Part shown: positions 49,989 to 58,306 of the stretch, one piece after another
Layout of the letters: each line of letters opens with the position of its first letter
Position numbering within the stretch: position 1 is the first letter of the stretch
DNA from: Anthracocystis setariae
Taxonomy: Eukaryota > Basidiomycota > Ustilaginomycetes > Ustilaginales > Ustilaginaceae
Assembly: GCA_928724745.1 (NCBI GenBank)
Contig: CAKMXJ010000032.1
Coordinates: 806,001 to 870,000 of the forward strand
DNA: 64,000 nt
Reading direction: 5' to 3'
Program-made: the position numbers and the translations under genes
Notes under the pieces: generated by a model
Seen by the model: only the letters and a program-made list of their open reading frames with translations
Databases searched by the model: none
Told to the model about the DNA's origin: nothing

Positions 49989-50798
49989 ATGAGTGCTGTG
50001 GCGTCACCACGGGTGCTCTACCGGGGCCCAGCGGGTATGAAGAAATCTCTCTACTACTTTATTGGTACTGTCTTCACCGGCGCAGGTTGCTATCAAGGCT
50101 ATCTGCTCACACAACATCTCAGCTGGCCCATCTTCACTCGCGACACCGAAAAGACGAAACTTGCGCCTCCACTACTTCGGTACGCTACTGGTGCGGCGAT
50201 CAGCGTCGTCGGCGGTGGTTTGGGACTGTTTTTCTTGGTCACGCCAACCAGGCTTGCGACACGCGTGACGCTCTACCCTGCGACTTCTCAGATTGGCATA
50301 CGTACAGCAGCAAGACCACTGCGTACCTTCTTGCCGACGTCTATGCGCTCCAAGAAGAGTGCACCGATCAATCCTCTGGATGCGAAAGAGCGCTTCCACC
50401 CTCTTGATGCGCTGTTTCGTCGTGATAAGACATCTGCAGTCGAGATCGAGCGGTTTGCGCAAGGCAAAGGCATCAGGGTAGCATCGGGAAAGCGGAAACG
50501 AGAGAAAGTGCCCTCTTCGATCCTGCTGGGCGAGAATGTCTCGTTTGGATATCAGCTTGAGGCAGCACCAACGCCCCTGTTCGATACCAAGGCAAAGAAC
50601 CTCTATCGACAATACTGGTCGCGCTTTAAGCTCAGTCTTCGAGGCAAGACCGACTGGTCCGAGGTCGCTGGTGGCCATTCCTTGACCAAGGTTGAACAAA
50701 CAGCAAAGGCTCAACTCGATCCGCAGGATCCTTGGTTCTTGGACCGTAGGAACTTCGATAAACTCTTCCCCGTGCATAACTACGGTTCCAAGGCATGA
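49989..50798 (+). CDS. Small protein with two N-terminal membrane segments
   Basis: 269 residues from ATG at 49989. Two hydrophobic segments, about residues 19-39 (LYYFIGTVFTGAGCYQGYL) and 66-87 (YATGAAISVVGGGLGLFFLV), form a hairpin with a short polar loop between them. The remaining 180 residues are basic and soluble, with a Lys/Arg-rich patch (ASGKRKREK), a segment LGENVSFGYQLEAAPTPLF and a C-terminal DPQDPWFLDRRNFDKLF. The two-TM hairpin with a basic tail recalls small mitochondrial inner-membrane proteins of the TMEM223/TMEM186 kind, but I cannot confirm homology. The tRNA-Trp gene lies 230 bp upstream on the opposite strand, and one TACAGTA heptamer lies 46 bp upstream of the start. Confidence 0.78.
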   Translation: MSAVASPRVLYRGPAGMKKSLYYFIGTVFTGAGCYQGYLLTQHLSWPIFTRDTEKTKLAPPLLRYATGAAISVVGGGLGLFFLVTPTRLATRVTLYPATSQIGIRTAARPLRTFLPTSMRSKKSAPINPLDAKERFHPLDALFRRDKTSAVEIERFAQGKGIRVASGKRKREKVPSSILLGENVSFGYQLEAAPTPLFDTKAKNLYRQYWSRFKLSLRGKTDWSEVAGGHSLTKVEQTAKAQLDPQDPWFLDRRNFDKLFPVHNYGSKA

Positions 50799-50955
50799 AA
50801 TCCCATCAGCCTGTGACAGCCAGCCTCCCTCGTCACATGTAATCTATCTCAGCATGCCCTGATACCTCAACCAATCGAACGCAAAGCCGTTACGCAACCA
50901 GGCGTGATCAGTGTGTAAGAGTATACAAATCTAGTGTCCATTGACGCAATCGTTC

Positions 50956-51699
50956 CTACTGCTCTTTGACGTACTTCTTGTACCTCTCGTACAGCTCTTC
51001 CGATCTCGGGCTTTGCGCGAACAGCTCGCGAAGCTTGGCCTGGTTCAGGTAGGTATGATCGTTCCAATGGAAACCGGGTGTGACGACCTCAGAAATGAGC
51101 GCGCCTACTCTGTTATGATCGATCCCACCGTTCTGGGCTGCATGACGATCTTCCTCGGGAATCTCGCTGACCTTCCACCACCCACCTTCCACCAAAAGTT
51201 GACGAACCTCACCGCGGGCGATATCATCTCCCATCACTACCGTCTTTATCAGCGGATCTCCATTCTCGTCCACAAGGCCCTTGCCGAGTGGTGCTTTCGC
51301 AGAGATGAGCGTGTATCTAGTCCTGCCTGCATGATGCACATGCATGGTGGAAGACTTGTTGAGATGCAATACGCCAACATCGCTCGACCACGTCTTGAAT
51401 GGATCGAGATTGTCGTCGCTTCCAGTGTGCACTGGCTTGTCGGTGCAGCCATCAGTCTTGTGGCAAAGCAAATAGTAGATGCAGGTAGCTATGTTGCGAT
51501 GCTCGTCGTCGCAAGCAAAAGGAGACTTGACCTTTTCGTCCATGACCCACGTGACTGCATAGTAGCCACCCTCGGGGTGGGGTTGAAGGTCGTAATGTTT
51601 GATGAGCTCTTCGTTCGTCTGCGGGAAGTGGTAAAGCTGTGCCATTGTGATCGCTAGGAGAAAGACGCAGATAAGAATCCATCTAATCTTCAGCAACAT
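50956..51699 (-). CDS. Secreted cupin of the DUF985 (cupin_5) family
   Basis: 247 residues from ATG at 51699. The first 20 residues (LLKIRWILICVFLLAITMA) are a signal peptide or anchor; the rest has no membrane segment. DUF985 hallmarks are visible: LQPHPEGGYYAVTW near the start of the domain, a central beta-rich part with IYYLL, HVHHAGRTRYTLI, then LLVEGGWWKVSEI and, near the end, LISEVVTPGFHWNDHTYL. Cupins of this family fold as a single beta-barrel; their substrates are mostly unknown. Compared with bacterial members there is an insert with two cysteines (CHKTDGCTDK) after the IYYLL strand, which would suit an oxidising compartment. Divergent from the NYN gene across 569 bp. Confidence 0.83.
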   Translation of the reverse strand: MLLKIRWILICVFLLAITMAQLYHFPQTNEELIKHYDLQPHPEGGYYAVTWVMDEKVKSPFACDDEHRNIATCIYYLLCHKTDGCTDKPVHTGSDDNLDPFKTWSSDVGVLHLNKSSTMHVHHAGRTRYTLISAKAPLGKGLVDENGDPLIKTVVMGDDIARGEVRQLLVEGGWWKVSEIPEEDRHAAQNGGIDHNRVGALISEVVTPGFHWNDHTYLNQAKLRELFAQSPRSEELYERYKKYVKEQ

Positions 51700-52268
51700 C
51701 CTCTTTTTCCCACGTTTAAGAAGATTTGAACCCTGAAATGATCAAGCATCGGCGTGACCGAGTTCCGGTCTGTATGGTCAAGAAGAAACGGTGGCTTTTC
51801 CCGCCCAGACCGACGCCGACGGAGGTTTGAGCGGAAGACTTACATGCACCAGTCTCTCTGAGCTTGAGCTTAGCTTCACTTTACTGTGAGGCCCATATGG
51901 TCGATGTCTACCAAAAGAGCAGGCTGTGTGCCGCGGAGTGACGGAATGCAACGAGTCTTGGTTTTGTCGAGAGCTCGAGTGGAGGTAGCAATTTTTGTGA
52001 TTCGGTCGGAAGCAACCGACTTCACGTCAGCCGCGTGCGTCAGGAAGACCGTCAACTGAGCTCGGACCTTCTGCGACCGTTCCTCTCAGCCACCCTTCTT
52101 GACAGCTACAACGCCCTCTTCGAAAGTGTTTTCATCTCACTCACACTCTTTTGATATTCATACCCACACAGCATCTCATCCAACCGCAGATCGACCCTGC
52201 CACACCACGAAGACCACAGACAGGCGGCGCTTAGGGTTCCTCGTATCCAGGCAAGTGGAGTCGGGGCG
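51700..52268. other. Divergent promoter cupin / NYN protein
   Basis: 569 bp shared by two divergent genes. No element recognised with confidence; the last 120 bases before the NYN start are Cys/Thr-codon-poor CT-rich leader sequence. Confidence 0.4.
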
Positions 52269-54761
52269 ATGGCGTCGAATAGCCAAGATGGTGCTGCCTC
52301 GGCGTCCCTAAGCACCTTCGTTCACTATTTGCAACAACCGAGCCTTCGATGGCTGGCGCTTGCCGGTCTGGGTACTGGCTCAGTGATCATCGCCTCGCAT
52401 TTCTTCACCAAGCCGCTTCCACCTCCGAAATCAAAGACTCCTCGAGACAACGACGAAACACAGAAAGAGTCCTCGCCACCTCCGCAAACCAGCAGCAAAC
52501 CAAGGCGCGACAATTCTAAGGAAGTCGTCGAACCCATCGCTATCTTCTGGGACGTGGACAACTGCGCCCCACCCACCGGCTCTTCTGGTCGATCGGTGGC
52601 GCTTGCGGTGCGTGCGGCTATACAGAATGTGGCCGCTGGGCCCATTGTTAGCTTCAAAGCTTACCTCGAGATCTCTTCCGAGACACAAGCTCCGAATGCC
52701 TCACAGGTGCAGCTTCGAAGTGAGCTGCAAGGCTGTGGTGTCAGCCTGATCGATACTCCCAAGAGCGGTAGAAAGGACGTCGCAGATAAGATGATGATCA
52801 CCGATCTCCTCGCCTATGCGATCGACCAGCCTGCGCCTGCTACTGTTGTTCTCATCTCTGGTGACCGTGACTTTGCATATCCTCTTGGCATCCTGAGGAA
52901 CCGTGGCTACAACGTCGTTTTGGTAACGCCTCCGATTGGCGCTGTACCTATCCTTGAAGCTTCGGCGAACATTGTAATGTCTTGGCGTCAAGACGTGTTA
53001 GGGATCCAGAACAACAAAGACGGTAAACCTTACAGCAGCTACTCCAATGCAGCTCCTTCTACTCCCTCGAAACACGGTCAGAGCAACGATGCAGGAAAGC
53101 ATACCTCCTCCTCAGGCGCTATCTCTAACGGTAAGCCACCGGGAGCATTGACGCACGCCGACCGTCGGCCCTCCAATCGCACCCTTCAGCTGTTCGAGCC
53201 TCTTGTCCAGCTTCTTGAACAGATCAAGAAAGAGGGCAATCCTAAGCCGCTGCGCTCGATGGTCGCTGCCAGACTCGTTACGATGGACCGAGGTATCTTC
53301 GTTCGTGCTGGAGCGGCCAAGTGGGCCGAGTACGCCGCTGTAGCCGAAGCCGCTGGGATTGTGACGCTCGGTTCGTCCGGTCAGTCAGGATACGAATGGG
53401 TCTCGCTCAACGATTCTGCACGTGCCTCGGCCGTATCCCTCCCTATGATTCCCAGCAACTCCTCATCTGGCGCCACGCTCAACCGTCAAAAGCCAGCAGC
53501 TTCCTACACTACTCCCAGCAGCTCTATTTCCGACCTTCCACCCAGGCTCAAACCTTTCCTTCCTCTCATCGAAATCTGCAAGGAGCAAAGATCGCTCGGC
53601 ATCTACAAGCCGCTTTCCTCGGTCGTCGGCACGCAATTGGCTATCCTGGCACGTAAAGGTGTCGTCGACGCCTACGCTCTGGCAGGTCTTAGTGGATGGA
53701 AGGAATACATTGCAGCCGCGGAAAAGGCTGGTGTAGCCCGTTCCACTAGTACTGACCAGGATGGTGTACTGGCAGTGGAGCTTCATCCGAAATACGCTTA
53801 CATGAATTTTGCGCACGCAACGCCAGGTGCTGCACGTATCGCAGACCTGACCAACACTATCTCTTCGCCTTCCCTCGATCGGAAGCCCGCCGCGGGCAAG
53901 AAGATTGTGGCCGATCCTGGCTCATCTAAGAAGCCAGAGTCTCCGTATAAGTCTGCTTCGAAGCGCAAAGCTATCGTAAACGGTCACGATGTGCCTCTCA
54001 TCTTTGCTCCGCTCGCCACACTTCTATTGGAGCAAATGCTGGAGGGTCGTCCGTACTCCACCGACTACTTTTGTCAGTCGATCATCGGTGCGCAGCGCAC
54101 ATCGGTTGTGGTTCCTGGTTTGAAGGCCAAGTCGGCGGAAGAGTTTCAGGACCACCTGGATGCTGCGGTTGCGGCCAAGATCGTAACCACTGAGCCTGGT
54201 TTTAAGCCAGGTGTCAGATACATCCGCCTGCACCCTCGGCTGGTCAAAGCTGGATCCAAAACCAGCGCTACAGACGCCGAAGACGAAGATGGCACCGACG
54301 AGGACACCTACCTGTCCACCAAGGCCAAACTCGAACCCGTCCCGACTCCTACCGTCAATCTCGGCAAAAGGGCCAACGACGAAGAAGGGGACCTACAAGC
54401 CATTCGAGATGAAACGAGTCAAGTGTTGGCTTCGCTGCAACGCTCCACGTCCTCGGAGAAAGCCACCGCATCCGGTCCCGTCTCGGCCGACGATGCTACT
54501 CGTTTCCGACCGCTGCTCGACAGCTTGATCGCGCTCGGTTCCGAGGCGACCAAGACTAAGCTCGCCAGCGAAGTCGCCAAGCGCAACCCAGGTCCCGCTG
54601 GCGTTGGCGCATTCTACCAATCGCTAGGCTCAACTGGGTTTACAGACTACCTCCAACAGGCGAAGGAGAAACGTCTCGTCAAAGTCACCGACAGTCAAGG
54701 TCACGCCTTGACCACCGCTGACAGTCTGCTGGGCCTCACAGATTACTCGGTCTCACTGTGA
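52269..54761 (+). CDS. Membrane-anchored NYN-domain nuclease with LOTUS/OST-HTH-like repeats (MARF1-like)
   Basis: 830 residues from ATG at 52269. A hydrophobic segment near residues 27-46 (WLALAGLGTGSVIIASHFF) should anchor the N-terminus. The NYN (PIN-like) domain follows at about 88-240 with the acidic residues expected for metal-dependent RNase activity: IFWDVDNCAPP, DVADKMMITDLLAYA and ISGDRDFAYPL. Four winged-helix-like repeats come next, near 306-380, 425-512, 577-657 and 744-815, each beginning with a FxPL(L/I)xL pattern, as in OST-HTH/LOTUS domains that bind RNA. The order NYN then several LOTUS units is that of MARF1 (limkain-b1), which cuts target mRNAs in animals. The fungal membrane anchor is the odd part: it suggests RNA handling at an organelle surface, which is inference. 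Convergent with the next gene, 79 bp. Confidence 0.85.
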   Translation: MASNSQDGAASASLSTFVHYLQQPSLRWLALAGLGTGSVIIASHFFTKPLPPPKSKTPRDNDETQKESSPPPQTSSKPRRDNSKEVVEPIAIFWDVDNCAPPTGSSGRSVALAVRAAIQNVAAGPIVSFKAYLEISSETQAPNASQVQLRSELQGCGVSLIDTPKSGRKDVADKMMITDLLAYAIDQPAPATVVLISGDRDFAYPLGILRNRGYNVVLVTPPIGAVPILEASANIVMSWRQDVLGIQNNKDGKPYSSYSNAAPSTPSKHGQSNDAGKHTSSSGAISNGKPPGALTHADRRPSNRTLQLFEPLVQLLEQIKKEGNPKPLRSMVAARLVTMDRGIFVRAGAAKWAEYAAVAEAAGIVTLGSSGQSGYEWVSLNDSARASAVSLPMIPSNSSSGATLNRQKPAASYTTPSSSISDLPPRLKPFLPLIEICKEQRSLGIYKPLSSVVGTQLAILARKGVVDAYALAGLSGWKEYIAAAEKAGVARSTSTDQDGVLAVELHPKYAYMNFAHATPGAARIADLTNTISSPSLDRKPAAGKKIVADPGSSKKPESPYKSASKRKAIVNGHDVPLIFAPLATLLLEQMLEGRPYSTDYFCQSIIGAQRTSVVVPGLKAKSAEEFQDHLDAAVAAKIVTTEPGFKPGVRYIRLHPRLVKAGSKTSATDAEDEDGTDEDTYLSTKAKLEPVPTPTVNLGKRANDEEGDLQAIRDETSQVLASLQRSTSSEKATASGPVSADDATRFRPLLDSLIALGSEATKTKLASEVAKRNPGPAGVGAFYQSLGSTGFTDYLQQAKEKRLVKVTDSQGHALTTADSLLGLTDYSVSL

Positions 54762-54840
54762 ACATCACAACCTTTTAGCATGGGATTGTCGAATGCATTC
54801 GCAACCTGATTCCTGCCAAACGAACGTGTGGGACTAAATC

Positions 54841-56757
54841 TTACATGTACGGGAGACCGGCTTCGTCGTCGCTATCGTCGTTGTCGTCGTGGTGTTTGGG
54901 TTTGATGGTGGTGACTCTCTTGCGCTCATCGACCAACTGTGCATCTAGCGATCTGAACCTTTCTGCGGATTCTTTGGGGTCGGCGTATCTGTGTTCGTGC
55001 GTTTCCAAAGCGGTGTTGAGCTGAGCGATTTCGTCGTCGGTGTAGAGCTTGGATGCGTGGGCATACGGATCGAACAGCGACGTGCTGATAGGGGCTGGTG
55101 GAGGAATGCGCATGGTCGACAGATCGAGCTTATCCTGGTTGATAGGTGGGAGGCTGGTGAGGTCTCTGGAACGGATGTAGCTAGAGCTGGGTGAGAGGGG
55201 TAGTCCCGCGATGGCGGCCATCGAGTCGCGCGATGCTGGATGCTGACTGGCTGTCTGCTCGCGTTGCACAGGTGGCAGAGGTTTCTCCGCCGGAGGAGTG
55301 GGAAGGTGAGTTTGAGAGGGGTTGCGGAAAGGATCCAGACCTGCACCAACACCGGCGGCGCCAAACCCTGCTCCATAGCCGGTCATCATGTTCCTATTCG
55401 TCGGCAAGGGTGGCGGGAAAAGCGCTTCGTCCGGCACAATCGAATGGACGCTGTGTGCCGAACTCATCGGAATCCCCCCACCGTACGAATCTCTACCGCG
55501 ATGCAAGCTGATCGAGCTGCTGTGACCATGCGAGCTCGCGGCTGCATCGTTCATCCTCGCAAAGGGCGGCTCAGCGGGCTTGGAACTCCATCTCCAGGGC
55601 GATGCTCGTCCGGTCACAAACGGCGAGATGCCACCCTGTTGATCCGTGCTAGCACCGACCCTGCCACCGAGGAACCCACTGCGATTAGCGGAACGGCCCG
55701 AACCGAACCCGCCGAAGAAGCCACGCTTCTCAGTACTGGGATACACGCCATACTCGTCCGGACCTCGGTTGGCCCGGTGACGGCGGTAGAAATAGAAACC
55801 CAGCCCTACGACGGTAGCTGCAGCGAGCACGCCTCCGATGGCTCCACCGATCTTACCGGCGGACGAGCCAGAGTTGGATCCAGAAGTTGAGGATGCGTCG
55901 ATTGGATTCTTGGCTCCCGCAGTCGCGGAAGGTTCGGCGCTGGCGCTGGTGGGCCGGCCGTGGGTCTTGGATGTTGGGGATCGGGAACCAGTGGGCGATG
56001 CAGGGAGAGCCGCAGCGGTACTTGCCGCGGGAGGAAGGCCCGCAACGACTCCATTCTGAGTCTGACCAACACACGTCGCGGAATTGCCGCGAACGACTGT
56101 ATACACATCTCCACCAACACCACCATTGCCTGCGGCACCTGCGTCGTATCCAGCGACGGCAAAGTTAGTGCCAGCCGGATAGTTGACGGTCCAGTCGACG
56201 TTGGCCTGCCTGTTGTTTGTCATCCGCAGTCGCGTGGGCACATCGTTTTCAGGTATAACGAGCATATCTAGCGGCATCTTCATTCCAGCGTTGCCTGCAT
56301 CTTCCTGGACGGTGAACGGCCAATCATCGCACTGCCTGGGTGCGGTGGCCGGTGGGAACCAGATGAAATCCAATGGCTCGGGCGGGGCGGTACATCTGCC
56401 GCCCGTGGCGAGCTGTGCAAAGCTCGAAGCACCCGAGACCTTGCCTGTCGAATCGGAGACGGCGACAATGACTTGCGAGCTGGTTGGATAGCCGGGAATG
56501 CGCCAGTTCCAATCCCATTTCGAGTCGGAGCTGTAGTTGGGAGGAAGGGTGACAGAGATGGGGACATGGCCGAGGGGGGCGACTGTGATGGTCCAAGGAG
56601 CTGTTCCAGTGGTGCTGTCGAACGAGACGGTCAGATTTTGGCAAGTGGTGGGGTTGGGCGAGAGGGACACTTGGAGAGGTGCGGCCTGCGCTCTTGTCGA
56701 TCCGAGGCAGAGGACAAGGCCCGCAAGCGCGGTAAGAGAGCGTCGAATATGCGCCAT
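54841..56757 (-). CDS. Single-pass surface protein with large cytosolic tail
   Basis: 638 residues from ATG at 56757 (MAHIRRSLTALAGLVLC...), preferred over an upstream alternative start because it opens directly into a signal peptide (cleavage near AQA-AP). The extracellular part (about 25-300) has a conserved-looking domain (LSPNPTTCQNLTVSF, then WDWNWRIPGYPTSSQV and CDDWPFTVQE) and a Ser/Thr/Pro-rich stalk. One membrane segment lies near 303-325 (IGGAIGGVLAAATVVGLGFYFY) followed by RRHR. The roughly 310-residue tail is disordered with several Pro-rich short motifs (FPPPLP, PTPPAEKPLPP) that could bind SH3 domains. Layout is like fungal cell-surface sensors of the Mid2/Wsc type, but the extracellular domain is different and I give no name. 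Confidence 0.82.
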   Translation of the reverse strand: MAHIRRSLTALAGLVLCLGSTRAQAAPLQVSLSPNPTTCQNLTVSFDSTTGTAPWTITVAPLGHVPISVTLPPNYSSDSKWDWNWRIPGYPTSSQVIVAVSDSTGKVSGASSFAQLATGGRCTAPPEPLDFIWFPPATAPRQCDDWPFTVQEDAGNAGMKMPLDMLVIPENDVPTRLRMTNNRQANVDWTVNYPAGTNFAVAGYDAGAAGNGGVGGDVYTVVRGNSATCVGQTQNGVVAGLPPAASTAAALPASPTGSRSPTSKTHGRPTSASAEPSATAGAKNPIDASSTSGSNSGSSAGKIGGAIGGVLAAATVVGLGFYFYRRHRANRGPDEYGVYPSTEKRGFFGGFGSGRSANRSGFLGGRVGASTDQQGGISPFVTGRASPWRWSSKPAEPPFARMNDAAASSHGHSSSISLHRGRDSYGGGIPMSSAHSVHSIVPDEALFPPPLPTNRNMMTGYGAGFGAAGVGAGLDPFRNPSQTHLPTPPAEKPLPPVQREQTASQHPASRDSMAAIAGLPLSPSSSYIRSRDLTSLPPINQDKLDLSTMRIPPPAPISTSLFDPYAHASKLYTDDEIAQLNTALETHEHRYADPKESAERFRSLDAQLVDERKRVTTIKPKHHDDNDDSDDEAGLPYM

Positions 56758-56838
56758 TGAGACGAATGAGATGTCGCTGGTGAACAGGATGAGTAGCGTG
56801 CCGGAAAAGAGCCAATTGAAGATGAAGCAGCGATAGGG

Positions 56839-56844
56839 TATATA
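56839..56844 (-). promoter_or_regulatory. Candidate TATA box of the surface-protein gene
   Basis: TATATA on the minus strand 82 bp upstream of the ATG at 56757. Confidence 0.4.
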
Positions 56845-57395
56845 GAGCAAATCTGGGTAGGGAGCGTGATGGTCTTGAAAGACGGTACCGAAACAAGTCG
56901 AGGAGAACAGTATCAACGCATCGCTGTGCGGTGATCAGGTATCGAGATAACGAGTGTGGTAACGAAGCAACGACCCAAGGATGATGGAGTTGGGAGGATA
57001 GAAACCACGGCCTACGAGCTTGAGAGATCCCGAGCGAGTGAATCCTTGCTAGAGCCTTTAGGGAAGCGAAGCAAAGCAAAGACTTTTCGACAGTCAATCC
57101 GTTGCTGCAAAGCATTTGCAGATCGGGTCGAGGGCTGCTCCGCACACCTCGGACTGGCTACAGCAGGTCAAACGCAGCCGACACACATAATGCAGTCTTA
57201 GACTCGGCATGGGAAGGGAACGCTGGTTGGGTTGCGCCTAGGAACGGCGAGCTCGGGAGGCTGAATTGTGATTCGCAATGAACAGTTGCACAGTCGCTGC
57301 ATTTTGGCTTCGGTGTCGCTTTGGAAATATTTTGACAGCGTACCGATGGCAGAAAGAAACGCGTGTTTGCGCATCTCGGGATGCGTCGTGCTGAG

Positions 57396-57433
57396 GGGGA
57401 CAGCGCACAGAGAAGGGGACAGCGCACAGAGAA
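57396..57433. repeat. Perfect 19-bp tandem duplication
   Basis: Two adjacent identical copies of a 19-base unit beginning GGGGACAGCGCACAG. Non-coding. Confidence 0.95.
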
Positions 57434-58026
57434 CTCCCACGGTTTTTAGGGTGCGTGCATGAAGGGTGCATAAACGAGCTGCAGATCCAAGCAATCCAAC
57501 GAAGATCAGATCATTTCTAGACTTTGCTGTCACCTGCTGGCACCTTCGTACTGTAACTTGTACACTGTACTGCGTGTGCGTTTCGCTTTTGCCTCCGCAA
57601 TCCTTTCCACTGCAGTACATTGTATGGCGAGCTCGCAGGTGGATGCCGATCAGCGACATGTCTCCTATCGTAATCTTGCCAATCGGTATGCCTTCTACGA
57701 TGTTACCACCCCACAGACTTTTCTGATGGTTTGTCGTGGACCTCTCTGCTGTACAGGAACCAGTTCATGCCGTGCACTTACTTGCACCAAACATCGGCCC
57801 CGAACGAAAGCAATTCGGCAATTCTGATTCCTACCTGTACATCGGCATCGTGCGAATCAGACCATCGCGTCGGCAGTGCGTGCATACCAAGCCACCAAAT
57901 ACGATGACTCTCTTCTGCCGCGTGTTGGTCGAGAAAAGCTCCAGCATCTACAGGGCTTGTCTCACAACTTCAGACTTGAATATTTTGCAATATGTACACA
58001 ATGGTTGACCTCTCTTGATGTTAGAA

Positions 58027-58123
58027 GGCAAGATGGCCGAGTGGTTAAGGCGCGACGTTCAGGTTATGCTGAGATATATTTATCCGTCGTCTTCGGGCGT
58101 GGGTTCGAATCCCACTCTTGTCA
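58027..58123 (+). tRNA. tRNA-Leu (CAG), with intron
   Basis: 97 bases. Acceptor GGCAAGA pairs with TCTTGTC, discriminator A at 58123. D arm GCCG...GGC with AGTGGTTAA loop; T arm GTGGG-TTCGAAT-CCCAC. The anticodon stem CGACG/CGTCG is perfect and the loop reads TT-CAG-G, giving Leu for CTG codons; a class II variable arm (TCTTCGGGC) is present. An intron of about 20 bases after position 37 includes CTGA, complementary to the anticodon region. The three genomic bases after the discriminator happen to be CCA, not normally encoded in eukaryotes and probably chance. Confidence 0.9.
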
Positions 58124-58128
58124 CCAAT

Positions 58129-58133
<5 letters not shown>

Positions 58134-58178
<45 letters not shown>
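58134..58178 (+). terminator. 45-T run after tRNA-Leu
   Basis: An uninterrupted run of 45 T beginning 11 bases after the tRNA 3' end. Four or more T suffice to stop RNA polymerase III, so this acts as terminator but is far longer than needed; part may be expansion or a retroposition relic. Confidence 0.75.
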
Positions 58179-58180
<2 letters not shown>

Positions 58181-58306
58181 CCTCATCATCTCAATGGCCA
58201 ACGAGCCGCCTTCCGCCCTCCTGTCTGAATGGAGCAACGCTCAGGTTTCGGGTTTGGAGGAGGTAGTATAACTTGATTCAGATGGAAGACAGGTACGAAA
58301 TCTTGA

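Larger units (their letters stand above)
56758..58026. other. Intergenic upstream of the surface-protein gene, up to tRNA-Leu
   Basis: 1.27 kb. Contains a TATATA box near the surface-protein start, a perfect 19-bp tandem duplication (57396-57433), one TACTGTA heptamer (57549) and related words ACTGTAC/CTGTACAG nearby. No protein gene recognised. Confidence 0.5.
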
